From contig JAQGDQ010000002.1 in the NCBI GenBank assembly GCA_030141605.1, positions 682,001 to 746,000 of the forward strand: a stretch of DNA of 64,000 nucleotides, read 5' to 3'. Every line of letters starts with the position of its first letter. Within the stretch, counting starts at the first letter, position 1. The notes below the pieces were generated by a model that worked only from the letters and a program-made list of their open reading frames with translations, did no database searches and was not told the origin of the DNA. Both the position numbers and the translations under genes were made by a program. Below, piece after piece: positions 27,695 to 37,809 of this stretch. This DNA is from Tubiluchus corallicola. Lineage: Eukaryota; Priapulida; Priapulimorpha; Priapulimorphida; Tubiluchidae.

Positions 27695-28820
27695 CTTCAG
27701 TTTATATACAGTTAATATGTATTTACAGCTTTACAGCACTGCATAATACTAATTTAATACTCAGCTTGGGATGGCTGATTCGATAACTGTGTTTTCCACT
27801 ACCCGTTCCCATTTGTTTGGGTTTTTTCACTTATACTTATTTTCTATGTCTTTTGTTGAGATAAAAAATTAATGATTTGATTGATTTGTGCGCCGAATTA
27901 TATGAAAACAAGCAATTGGATATAAAAAACTTCCGTACTCAGTGTTATAAAGTTTTAAAATACACATATTACAACTTTAGTATCAAAACTTTAATGTAAC
28001 TTCAGTTGGAACTGGCAGTTTGCGGCAAATGTTTTACTACGTTAATGAGGAAACCAATAATGGGTGGCGATTGGCTGTTAACGATAAAATGTTCGCATTG
28101 CGAGAGAAATGTAATTAATTTATTCGTAAAATTTTGTAATTCGAAATTCAAAAGAAATTAGCCTTTGAGTTATAAATTCATCCCAATTTATTTCTTACCA
28201 CACAGAGACATTCTATTAAATTTTTATTTCTTATTGGCGCTGTTAATAGCCCGTTAGAGAGCAAATTAGTAATTACTGAAAATTTGAATTTCCCCAGATA
28301 TCGTAAATAGCCTTTACTGTAACAATAGTTCCGTGTAATTTAATGATGACAAAACTGTGTCGTAAAAATAATGGAACTGAATCTATTACTATGACGCACT
28401 CTAATTAGTGATAGACTTGCATATTACTTTTCCCATACTAAATAGGGGAATTCAGGATCGAGCTTGTCAGAAACCTCCATCCAGAACTTTTCTCAAATCC
28501 CCATCCCTGCATATAAATGTGACTAATTTATTTTGCTAGGTCACACCGAGACTCAAACACACGGTGGGTGTAATTTGCCAATACAGTTGGAACAATAATA
28601 GGGAAAATATGTAAAAGCATGAGACCGTCTAACGAAAATATTGTCTCACTGTCTCAATTGTCTCACACAATTTTATTCTTTAAACCAGCCACGAAGTCCA
28701 TAAAAACATATATATAAAAAGGGCACACACAAATTAAACTAAAATAATTCAGTGATATGAAACTAAATAATTAAAATGTGTGATAAAAACCAATTAAAAG
28801 GTGCAGAAAATGGCATATAC

Positions 28821-28861
<41 letters not shown>

Positions 28862-31800
28862 GTATATATGTATACATAATCAGTTAATTGTTTATTATTA
28901 ATCATGTCTAGTGAATCGCAGGTGTTATGCCAAATTGGTGAGTTCATGTTATTTTCATTACATGCAATTTGCTTAGTAATACGATTGCTACTGTTTACCA
29001 GTCTACATGTAAAATCATATACATAGCTCTTCTACATAGTACTTCAAAATATGCTATATTACTTTCTAAACATAGGCTTCTGGCGCTGTAAGTAAATGGC
29101 TTATTGAACTGTTTATGACGCGACAGTATCTTTCTTATCTTAAATCCGACCAAGCAGCTAATGCTTCTTAGACAATAATAACTCTATGCATATGCATATG
29201 CATATAGACGCATATGCATAATTTTTCTAACAATAATTATTTTAACTTCATAACAAAGAGATTATCGTTATTGCATTACACCTATTTAGAAATATGAAAT
29301 CGGTTTAACAACAGCCTACCGCAGACCAGACCATTTGAAGTTACCGCGCTTGGGCGAATATCACTTGGCAATTATCGAAATATAATTAGGTTACAGCTAA
29401 AATTGTGGAAGTGAGAGAGAGAATGAAATAATTTCGTTATTTTCTTAACTAGTTTATTGACTATTATATTTGGGGTCGGGAAACCTGATCCCGAACCCAT
29501 GATCGCGACCCGAACCCCGATCCGACGATTTCATCCCTAACCCTGAAAAATCCCGACATCGAATTCAGTTAGCGTCCCGAACCCCAAACCACAGTACCGT
29601 CCCGAACCTTGAACACCCCTAATAATAAAGTGAAATTTTAACAGCACGTGTAAGTAGTACAAAGAGAGATTTCGAAATTTCCATACAAAAACGCGCAGCC
29701 ACAAAAAACATGTGAGCAGATGATTTTAACTAACTTCGGCCATTACTGCCCTACATGATGTCGTTTTATTGTTCGTTGTAAACCAACCAGCAGCATGCTG
29801 GTAGGATTTCTGATATCATTTTAATTCAATTTTATAGTAGACAGTGAATCGGGGACATCCTTTTTGTTTGTTTGCTTGTATGTTTGTTTGTTTGCTAGTG
29901 TGTTTGGTTGTTTGCTTGTCCACCTGTCTATCCTCCCTACTTGCCAGTCTTCTTTTTGTGTGTCTGTCTAAGTAAGTGAGTAATCCTTTATTTCAGATAT
30001 AAAATACATAATTAAAAATTACACATATATGTAATAAATTAATTAACTTATTAATTAATAATAATTAGTGTAAGCTTAAAATTAATGTAATTTTTGCGTA
30101 TAAAAAAGGATAGCGTTAGTTTAAGAAATAAATTTTCAACCAACCTGTCTGTCTGCAGTCTGTCCGTCCGCCCGCCCGCCCGCCCGTCCGTCCGTCCGTC
30201 CGTCTGTCCGTCTGTCTATACCTCCGTCTGTCTGTCACTTTGCCTTCTGTTTGTTGTTTCTGTCGCGTTTGTTTCTTCGTCTGCCGGTAGACGTGGCAAA
30301 AATTAGATCATAGATAGTAAATTAGATGTAGTAACTTATGTATATATATAATTTTATTAATGTTATCGGGAGCACTAACACCACTAAGCAATTAGGCCTA
30401 AGCCTAGTTTTACGCCTTTAATACAGTAGCTAAAATAGCTGCCCTGCATATCACTGTCTAACAAGGAACTTCACTTGACTTGTGATTTTAGTACGAAACA
30501 AGTGTAAGCCCCCCCCCCCCCCCCCTATTGATCTGCGAGGCGGTAGTTTCCCATGGCAGTGTGAAATACAAATGAGTTTTATTTTTTCATTGTGATATAT
30601 GGGAAATCACTGGCTCGCAGTTCAGAAAGGAAGCTTGCACTTGTTAATTATAGCATTATAATTCTGTTATTTTATTTATTTCACATAAAATGCAGCTTAT
30701 ATTCAGCGTATACTATAAAACGAATCATACAAAACATGTATACACTACAGTATAAGAGAAGGAATAACAAAATAATTACAGGTCTGAATGTATTGCTTCG
30801 CATAATTGTAAAAAGCTGGATGAACAGACCTTTTACATTGAAATTAAAACTTGAAGCACAACTATGCTTTAGTCTCTGCTCAACATCACTGTCATACATA
30901 AAATATGAAAATTTTAATGCATCCTCCTTTTTATTACTGTTTCGCATCTTTCTTTTAAAAAGTTAAGCTTAACTGTTTGTTACGATACTACGACGATGAA
31001 ACAGTTCAAGCTACAGTAAGAAGCCAGGCATGCGCAACGACCGTCGATCATTTTGGTAGGTAAGCCAGCTCGTTACATCTATAGTGGAGTATTATTTGAC
31101 ATATATGATTCTTCGGCGTAGGGGAAGCGCATTCGCTTTTCGTGCGAGCAGTTGTGGTTTATCGCTGGGCGAAGCATTAGTCTTTTTTAATGCTTCTAAC
31201 TGCTACAGTTCTTTAGTGTAGGGGATACACCGCTGGTTTAGTTACTGATACGGGCATGCGCAGTTAACAAATCGCTTCTGTGCGTGTGAATCCGGGTGAA
31301 TAAATCGGATCTGTGCTAGCATTGATGCGCAGGCTGAGTTCGATTCCCTTACTAGTGTTTTTTCAGACTGCAAAAATAGCAAGAACTGCTTGGAAAAAGC
31401 TCAACGTGTGAATTGGGTTTTTTTAAACTTGCGCCACGCTACACGATGTTTGTAAAATTGTAGTTAAATTAATAAGTTGCAGGCTACAATTTATTTAGTG
31501 ATGCACAGGCTGATAACATTGATAACAATGACAATCGCATTGCCATTATAACGCATTCTTATAAAGGATTATATTCCAAGTCCTGGATTCTCCTTTGCGG
31601 ACTAAATCTTTTTCGTATTAACACAAAACCTTCAGCCTGCCTTTATTCAATGTCGGCTGATTTGTAAGATAAAAATAGACCAAGTTTTTCATTCAGAAAC
31701 GATTACAGAATGGCGATGTGACCGAAACTTCACAAAATCTTGAAGATTTGAAGCTATTTCTTAATCTACCTAAGCTTTAGTGGTATTGATAACGACGTGA

Positions 31801-34800
31801 TAGTCGTGCTCCTACGCAAGCTTTTTATTAACTTTGCTGCCGTAGTTTTACTGCAGGCTTGTTAGATACTGCTTGCAAAAGAAAAAAATGTTTTAAGTTT
31901 CGTAAAATATAGACTTTTTAGTAAATGTACATTGCTTAACATTGCTCAACAAATTTGCGATTTACTCAGCGCGTAAAAATCCCTTACCGTTTAATCTGTT
32001 TCGTATAAATCACATTATATATATTAATGGACACAAGATCCTTCTACGTCAGTGCATGAATATATTAGCGACTGTGATGTTTAAACTCAAACTACAAAAG
32101 TTGACTATGTAACGAAATGTACAGATGCATTTAAAGAACGTTATTAGAGAGGGCGTGCTAAATAATTGCAGTTGCATTTGGGAAGGTCGGCGATAATTTT
32201 CTCATACTATATTGATGAACAGGAAATTCCAGAAATAAGAAATAGAGAAACTAATTTCTTGCAGCTGCAATGATGCTAGTAATCGTAGTTCAGGTATACT
32301 GAACTGAACTTTATAGTTAATACTTCCGATTCTCGGTGTTAAAGGATTCGATCTGTGTAGCGTCCTTTACGTCCTTTTCAGCTGTTAAAGATTTTAGAAA
32401 TAATAAGAAAAGTCACAGTGTTTGTCATCAACTTCAGAAAATTGCACTTAGCTGAAGCAGTTCAGGTTGAGATTCATAAATCTATACAGCTTGTTGACAT
32501 AAGTTATGAGGGCTAAATTAGACATAGTTACGAGTCTTCGTAAGCGCGGACATCACCATGCTGTATGCGAAAACTCTTTTTTGAGGAACTTGACCCAAAT
32601 TGCTTCTCATCTGGATGTTGTTCTTGTTTCCCATTGTTGTTCTTGTTTGGGGGGATGACCTCTTGAAGAAAGCCCGTGGCTCCTTCAATTCACAATGGAT
32701 CACCATAAACATTTACAGGCATATACTAGAACGAATTTCCCGTTGACTGACGCAGCTGTACTTTTCGATTCGCCGTTTCGAATTTCAGACAGCGGCTACA
32801 AAATCATTATTGAAAAAAGACTACGATGACGTGAATCAATAACGGATCGTAATAAAGCTTTATAATAGAATATACTAAAACGAATTCTATATCGACTGAT
32901 ATAGTCGGATTCTCGATACGCCATTTTTTTTAATTTAAGATGGCGGTGATGCTACATTTTCAAAATAAAAACCCTAAGACTAAAGATCATCAAGAAACGT
33001 TATGGAAATGCACTGGAAGGACTTCTACGACGTCTGAGAGAGTCGAATTTTTTATCTGCCATCTCGAATTCAAGACAGCATCATTGACGTCATTTTCTAA
33101 AAAAAACTAAAAACTTTTTGATCCAGAGTATCAAGTTCGGTGATTCCCTCGACCAATGGTTCAATACACTTTGTTAATGTAACTTGTTTATACAGTTCGG
33201 CTAACTGCAAATTGGTATCCAGCTGAACAGTTGGGCCTGTTTCTGTTCGGGCCGACCGAAATCTATCTCCTAATCAAGTCGTATATATAGCTGAGATACT
33301 AAACTCATAGAGCTAACCACTTTTGCTTAGTATCAGTCACTAAGCTCGTACTGTGACCGTTCAGCTGGTCAGTTATCTTCGCACACTTTTCTCCAGTTTC
33401 CATTCTTTTACTCACTCGCTCGTTCCCAATACGATCAGTGCACAAACAATTTTCAAAGACTTGATTGCAACAGTCTAAGCGTTTTCACTTCAGTTTGTGA
33501 ACAGACCATAACCGAAAATCCTTGTGGACAGCTTCAGATAGGCCTTCTTTTGTCTTTTGTGCATTGCAATTAAAATATGATGCTAGGGCATAACATTCGT
33601 ATGTTTCAAAAAGAAGAGCATTCGTTAAATTAATAATGTTCCTTTGAGAAAACCTTCATCAGACAGAAAATTTGCAGATCCAACACGCCACGAGTAGCAA
33701 TGGTCAAAAACGGCATAATTACGCACAAAGACATCTGCAGTACAAAAAAGTCAATAAAAATCAACGGATAAAAGACTAGGTGTTGATATATAAGTTGGGA
33801 TTGTTGATCTGTTGAGAGATAAAAAGAATTTGTCGAGCATAATTCCTGGTGGAGTTTAGAAGCACAAAACTTAAACGTTTCAATCTTAAATGAAACACAC
33901 AGTATAATTAGGGTAAAAGCTATAACGACCAGTCTCGATAGTTTCTCAGTAACAGGCTCATTTTCACTTTCGAAAAACCAGGCGCCAGATAAATGCATGT
34001 AAAGACGTTAAAGACGTAGGATTTACAGTTGAGGTGAATGAAGATTTTTTGTACGTTTACGAACAGTTCTAATCCACGGATATTGAAATTTCATTGTAGA
34101 CATTGTAGCTGATAAACTTTGTCAAGCCTGTTGTTGTACGATAACATTTTTTGATGAGTTACTTGTCGAAGTTTTCGCTGAGAATTTTTCTCCAAGAACT
34201 ATCGCGCTTTTCATTGATTACCATGCACGGCACCGCAGAGTAGAATGATGGTGATTGAAAGTTATATTTTTCGCGAAGCACTCATCATAGCAGCTGACTT
34301 ATTAGACCTCTGATGAACGTTGTGATTAAGATCTAGATGACATGACGCATTCGGAACGTCCGCCATCAAAAGCTGATCCATTTTAGCTCCATGACATAGC
34401 GTTACTTTGGACTCTAGATTGCTTACGCCTACCCGGTGGGTTAACTTCTGGTTGAAATTACTGAATGCTATTATACATTAAGGCATTGAAACAGAAAAGT
34501 CGCTAGTCAGGAAATGTTTTAAGAGCCTTGTTATAAACGAGTGCTTTCATTTTTACGCATATATGCGCACATATTTCCATTTACTTTTCCGTATACCCAC
34601 TTATGCCGGCGTTTAATGGTCACTTGTGCATAAGATAACATGTTTAGTTCTGCCACAATAATCCTATATGTGACTATGTGAGTCAGCTTAGAAATTTCTT
34701 TATTATAAGAGAAACACATAATATTATATAATTTCAACTAAAAAAACACTGCACTGGGGCAATTATAGTTTATTAAACTCAGGACAACTGTTGTTTGTCT

Positions 34801-37800
34801 GTGTGTAGTAACACAAAAGTCCTTATTTGTTAGTGCTCTAGTAACAGTTGCCAATTTTTATTTTAGGTTATTAAAATGCTGGTCATCGTCTTGGTCACAT
34901 TCTGTTTATGCTGGCTACCACTGCACGTCTACACGTTCGTACTTGATTTTGTGCCACAAGTTTTAGATCGACTGAACAACAATGCGTATGCTGCCCTCTT
35001 CTGCACTGTCCACTGGATCGCAATGTCCAGTACCTTCACTAACCCAATCATTTACAGTTTCTTGAACCCAAGCTTTCAGGTAGGTAAAACGTTTAGTATA
35101 TTTTATTTATCAACTTACAAATCAAGCGCACGCAGAATTTTATCTTTCGGGAACATATAAGGTCCGGACACAATTGAAGCTTTTTAAAGTTGTAAATAAA
35201 TTATAAGAATTCTGTTATTGTCAGTTGTTGTGTGACAAGCACGCTGTCGACAAGACAAAATTAGTCCTTTTATGAGATTTGTTTTTATTATGTATAGAGG
35301 AGAAGTGTTCCCGCTGATCGCTTGCTGTCGAATTGCTGGGAAACGTTTCTAAACTTAATCTTAGAAAAACTAACTTACGAACAGGAGCTGTGGCACGAAC
35401 ATCTATTTCCTCAATGTTTTGCTTTTGTCAATTTTTCAATTTATTGAAATGCGACTAATATTATATTATGAAAAACAACTATAATTAATTAACTAATTAA
35501 CAAAGGAATTCAAAATAAAGCGGTAGGTAATCACAATAAGATTTATTATAATGTAATTATAGATATTTCGGGAAACCACTGTTCTCTTCATCAGGTTACA
35601 TAAAATTAGTCACATAGAATTTCAGATTGCCATTTAAACTCATTTTACTGTATTAAAATGACATTCTCGGATGTTATGTGATTATAGGAAAGGACAAGTC
35701 ATTTAGCACATTAGATTTATTTTACCGTTATCACTTAAACTAAGAAAAATATAACAAAGAAATTTGCAAAAAAAACTGCCTATAAACCATAAAGTTAACT
35801 TATAATACGTATAGGAATTTTCAGGCGCGGTGGCAGCTGCCATTCACTGAAAATTATGACATAACTAGTCGACTTCTTGGCTTTTCGTAAGCGGTGCTGG
35901 TTAAACTAGTTCAAACTTTTGCAACTCGTGCAAAAATATCACAAGATTAGCTTTCCATTTCATTTTTTTGTAAAAACTTACTATGCTTTTTGACGGAAAT
36001 TGATCTAATGCGTTGTTTTTTACGGTTGACGACTGATGTCATAGGTGGAAAAATAGGCGCTCAAAATGGGAGCGCCCAAGTGTGAAATGATCGCGACTTT
36101 TAAAGTGATCTTACTGATTACATGAGGCGCCTATCACACTTTTATTACTAAATCTTTCTAACATTTTTTGCGCACATTTAAATAAGCTTAACTTCCTAGA
36201 AGGCTTGGCCTTTCTTTTATTTTTATGTAAATAAGTTTAAATGACATTCTAGAATTCTAGGAACTTATGTAGTTAATTTTATGTACCCTGATGAAGAAAA
36301 CAGCGATTTTCTAAAATTCTGACAAACCAATTAACTACCTCTATTTTTGTTATGGATACGTAACACTACATATCAACTAACAAAGAGATTGCTACAAATT
36401 TCAACTCAATTCGATAAATATTTTTGCATTTGGAAGTGAGTAAAGTGTATGTATCACAAGATTTTTTCTACGATCCTAGTTGACGATCCAGAAATGCAGA
36501 AGGTTAGTTAACAAATGAAATGCCACAGAATTATTAAATATCATTTACTTCCTAATCCTAATTATTATGAAATTTAGCATGTTTTCTACTGGGAAAGTAT
36601 TGTGCCGTCTAGTTCACTATTTTGGTGTATTTTCCGTTTTGACTTCACCACCATTCTTCGTCGATCTCGAGAAAGCTTTGTTTAATATGAGTGAGTAAGA
36701 GTAGGACCTTCCTAGCCCGTATTTCGGTACTAGATGACTCCTGTTAGTTCAGTAATTTTTAAGGAACCTTCTCTCTGATGTGCAAGCACGTCGGGGCCAG
36801 TGTTGTCAGAAATTTCTAAGCTGACATTTTGTGCAACTTTTTACAAACTCTATTGACTTACACAAAATCATGGCTTAGAAATCTTTGAGAATATGAGCTC
36901 TTGTCTTATAAAAACGTCTTATCCAGGATGCCATACGGTTTTTTCGGGGCAATAGCTTTCATTAAAAACTCTTTTGATTACTCCTGTTCACTATTTTCAA
37001 CTTCAATTTGCTGATTCGTCTGCAACATAAAAATTTTGTCCTTAGCATTTTATTTTATTACTAGAATTAACTGTTTGACTATTAAATTGCGTGCATTTAC
37101 ATTTACCATTCTTATATATATCGAGTGGCGCAGAAAAAATATGCCGAAATTGAGACTATATTACATGTATTAGAAGCAAGTACCCTACACAGTTGATTTT
37201 CCACAGCATGACATTATCAACGTTGCCTCGCTGACGTATAAAACACACATGCGAGTAAAACAAAAAAGTATCATCCAGTTTACACCATAGTCTTCACCAC
37301 AGAAAATAAAGCACTGATTGTCAAGAAAAAAATTGGACTTAATCCTCTGGATTACGGTATCTCAAATTCAGACCGACTTGCGTATGACGCCCGTACAGGA
37401 GTGCTGAGACCAAATACCCTTCAGGAATCAGCTCCTGGAAGAAACCGCTTCCTCTAGTTTGCATTGGCAATGGTGGACATATGGATCACTCGGTTTTTAT
37501 ACACAATCGTCCGTAATGCCAGTGTGGTAATTTTCAAGCGACTCGTTGTTTTCTGTTATCATGATCAAAACTTCTGCACATTTCTTGCGCCACCTGATAT
37601 GTGCTATTCCGTCACTAGATCAATTATACCTAATTATTCTTGTTTTTTCTTAGGCGGATCTTCTTGATTTGTTCTGCAAGTGTCGATTTCCCTGCTGCGT
37701 TTGGCTACGCCGGAAGCACAGAGAACTGAATTCCATACGGATGTCGGTAAATCCTCGCCACCCCAAGATGCGTCTTCCGGAGGAGTTCTCACTGAAGCCA

Positions 37801-37809
37801 GACATTTGA
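16351..37809 (+). CDS. Rhodopsin-family (class A) peptide GPCR, 3' half of gene
   Basis: Three exons (16351-16687, 34867-35079, 37654-37809) join in phase to give 234 residues and a TGA stop: TM4 through the C terminus of a seven-helix receptor of the plasma membrane that signals through G proteins. Hallmarks are the extracellular-loop-2 Cys in DCREIW, the TM5 Pro in YLIPLF, CWLP in TM6, NPIIY (NPxxY) in TM7 and C-terminal cysteines (CKC, CC) suited to palmitoylation. TM4, the loop-2 layout, the PG-containing loop 3 and HWIAMSST-NPIIY in TM7 resemble the neuropeptide Y, tachykinin, RYamide/luqin and GPR83 cluster. The exact ligand cannot be told. Exons for the N terminus and TM1-3 were not found upstream, so the start is unknown. 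The first intron, in loop 3, is 18.2 kb and contains other repeats. Confidence 0.9.
16766..16860 (+). repeat. Imperfect (CAT/CAG)n trinucleotide tract
   Basis: The stretch is dominated by ATC/CAT triplets with interspersed CAG, just inside the intron after the TM5 exon. It is a simple repeat with no open frame of note. Confidence 0.8.
17150..17200 (-). repeat. Possible tRNA-like fragment (box A only)
   Basis: On the minus strand the sequence GATAGCTCAGTGGTCA resembles a pol III box A. No convincing box B (GGTTCGA) follows at the expected distance, so at best this is a decayed SINE head. Confidence 0.2.
21003..21062 (+). repeat. Hairpin-bearing dispersed repeat with (CTG)n tail, copy 1
   Basis: It starts TTCTGCC-GCCCAAT and contains TCTAC followed by a facing TAGACGTAA-GGG, which forms a small stem. 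A CTG triplet tract and then a tandem AAAGAC tract follow. The same core occurs at 22424-22479. Confidence 0.6.
21547..21625 (-). repeat. tRNA-derived SINE head (Leu/Ser-like)
   Basis: On the minus strand, TGGCTGAGTGGTCTAGAC matches a pol III box A in the Leu/Ser style, and AGTTCGAGTCT matches box B about 40 bases later. The acceptor and T stems do not close cleanly as a full cloverleaf, so it is not a functional tRNA. A tRNA-derived SINE or decayed tRNA pseudogene is the best reading. The 3' body would lie to the left, toward 21480. Confidence 0.5.
21640..21765 (+). repeat. (TGT/TGC)n trinucleotide tract
   Basis: Runs of TTG/CTG triplets with a (GTCGGC)n-like insert, adjacent to the tRNA-like SINE head. 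The cysteine-rich open frame across this tract is only the translation of a simple repeat. Confidence 0.8.
22424..22479 (+). repeat. Hairpin-bearing dispersed repeat with (GAC)n tail, copy 2
   Basis: The GCCCAATGTCTAC / ATAGACGTAATGGGC core is nearly self-complementary, and it is followed by ATATGACGATGACGACGAC. It matches the core at 21003 with few differences but has a different triplet tail. That is the pattern of a dispersed element ending in a variable simple repeat. Confidence 0.6.
26697..26903 (+). repeat. 104-bp tandem duplication (two copies)
   Basis: Unit 1 (26697-26800) and unit 2 (26801-26903) both start TACCGTGTAGTGCATGTCTC and both end in a TATTTATTATG-GCTAATGTA segment. They differ at a small number of positions, so the duplication is fairly recent. 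Confidence 0.92.
27663..27694 (+). repeat. (AC)n(AT)n microsatellite
   Basis: About nine AC units run directly into about seven AT units. Confidence 0.95.
28825..28859 (+). repeat. (AT)n microsatellite
   Basis: Pure alternating AT of about 35 bases within an AT-rich intron. Confidence 0.95.
29480..29620 (+). repeat. Degenerate CCCGAACC-type low-complexity tract
   Basis: The words CCCGAACC, CCCGATCC, CCCTAACC and TCCCGAAC recur irregularly through about 140 bases. This is much more GC-rich than the surroundings and looks like a decayed minisatellite. Confidence 0.6.
29858..29925 (+). repeat. Imperfect (TTTG)n tract
   Basis: Repeated TTTG/CTTG tetranucleotides with a few interruptions. Confidence 0.85.
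30145..30234 (+). repeat. (CTGT/CCGT/CCGC)n tetranucleotide tract
   Basis: Tetranucleotide repeat with internal variants CTGT, CCGT and CCGC. The Ser/Val/Pro-rich open frame across it is an artefact of the repeat. Confidence 0.92.
30509..30525 (+). repeat. Poly-C tract
   Basis: About 17 uninterrupted C residues in otherwise AT-rich DNA. Confidence 0.95.
31105..31360 (+). repeat. tRNA-like / SINE-like segments, decayed
   Basis: TTCTTCGGCGTAGGGG (31109) and TTCTTTAGTGTAGGGG (31209) are two related box A-like starts about 100 bp apart. GAGTTCGATTCCC near 31336 is a good box B. The first start is followed by a possible anticodon arm (TTCGC with GCGAG around a seven-base loop), and CTTCG/CGAAG could close it. 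No complete tRNA is supported, so I call it a cluster of decayed tRNA-derived units. Confidence 0.3.
32726..33120 (+). repeat. Three tandem degenerate units with CGCCAT...ATGGCG hairpins
   Basis: Three related units follow each other. Each has a CTA-GAACGAATT-like or related start, a GACTGA or TCTGAG word, and a short hairpin: CGCCG...AGCGG at 32771-32795, CGCCAT...ATGGCG at 32919-32946, and TGCCAT...GACAGCA at 33057-33080. The second hairpin is the best preserved. This looks like a tandemly amplified palindromic repeat family. Confidence 0.6.
33630..33998 (-). CDS. Antisense ORF with two predicted membrane segments, unassigned
   Basis: This 122-codon open frame lies on the minus strand inside the GPCR intron. 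After a polar start it has a hydrophobic segment (LVVIAFTLIILCVSF, about residues 23-37), a polar loop with two Cys, and a longer hydrophobic stretch (about residues 69-105, including FIDFFVLQMSLCVIM). The TEKLSRL lead-in and spacing recall the TM6-loop-TM7 part of Frizzled receptors, but the conserved TM7 signature of that family is not present, so I do not assign it. It may be a pseudogene fragment, a nested exon or a chance frame in AT-rich DNA. Confidence 0.2.
   Translation of the reverse strand: MHLSGAWFFESENEPVTEKLSRLVVIAFTLIILCVSFKIETFKFCASKLHQELCSTNSFYLSTDQQSQLIYQHLVFYPLIFIDFFVLQMSLCVIMPFLTIATRGVLDLQIFCLMKVFSKEHY
34867..35079 (+). CDS. Peptide GPCR exon: TM6 and TM7
   Basis: The exon is 71 codons, phase 0 at both ends, with acceptor TTTTAG and donor GTAGGT. 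It encodes TM6 (MLVIVLVTFCLCWLPLHVY) and TM7 (ALFCTVHWIAMSST then NPIIYSFLN). If the donor is not used, the frame continues 27 codons into the intron and stops at 35160. That would give a receptor with a short different tail, but nothing shows that such a transcript exists. Confidence 0.92.
35583..35655 (-). repeat. Inverted-repeat arm, left (CCTGATGAAGA core)
   Basis: Read on the minus strand this arm runs GAGTTTAAATGGCA, CTAATTTTATGTAA and CCTGATGAAGAGAACAGTGG. The plus-strand arm at 36225-36310 has the same words in the same order. Confidence 0.65.
36225..36310 (+). repeat. Inverted-repeat arm, right
   Basis: The plus-strand words AAGTTTAAATGACATTCTAG, GTTAATTTTATGTA and CCCTGATGAAGAAAACAGCG mirror the left arm. 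The arms are about 75-85 bp and enclose about 570 bp without an open frame. They could be termini of a small non-autonomous element, or two insertions of one repeat in opposite orientation. Confidence 0.65.
37654..37809 (+). CDS. Peptide GPCR last exon: cytoplasmic tail
   Basis: The exon is 51 codons plus TGA, with a pyrimidine-rich acceptor TGTTTTTTCTTAG. It starts ADLLDLFCKCRFPCCVWL, which continues helix 8 after NPSFQ and contains four cysteines that could be palmitoylated. A short basic and serine-containing tail follows. I did not find a nearby AATAAA; the closest clear one lies about 2.5 kb downstream. Confidence 0.88.
   Translation, partial: ADLLDLFCKCRFPCCVWLRRKHRELNSIRMSVNPRHPKMRLPEEFSLKPDI

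Larger units (their letters stand above)
16688..34866 (+). other. Large GPCR intron with repeats
   Basis: This 18.2 kb intron lies in the third intracellular loop. It contains CAT-type and CTG/TGT-type trinucleotide tracts, a tRNA-like SINE head (21547-21625), a hairpin repeat in two copies (21003 and 22424), a 104-bp tandem duplication (26697-26903), AT and CA microsatellites, CCCGAACC-type low-complexity DNA near 29480-29620, a CNGT tract, a poly-C tract, tRNA-like segments near 31100-31360 and three tandem hairpin units (32726-33120). No sense-strand exon was found. Confidence 0.7.
35080..37653 (+). other. Second GPCR intron, with an inverted-repeat element
   Basis: This 2.6 kb intron contains an inverted-repeat pair (35583-35655 and 36225-36310, listed separately). 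No exon is seen. Confidence 0.7.

Noticed and set aside
30094-30306. Ser/Val/Pro-rich ORF
   Set aside because: It is the translation of the CNGT tetranucleotide tract.
30592-30966. 124-codon plus-strand ORF with an 88-codon ORF on the opposite strand
   Set aside because: AT-rich composition, no motif, no splice context, and open on both strands. Likely chance.
33630-33998. Naming the antisense ORF a Frizzled receptor fragment
   Set aside because: Only a short lead-in and the hydrophobic spacing fit. The invariant TM7 signature of Frizzled proteins is missing.
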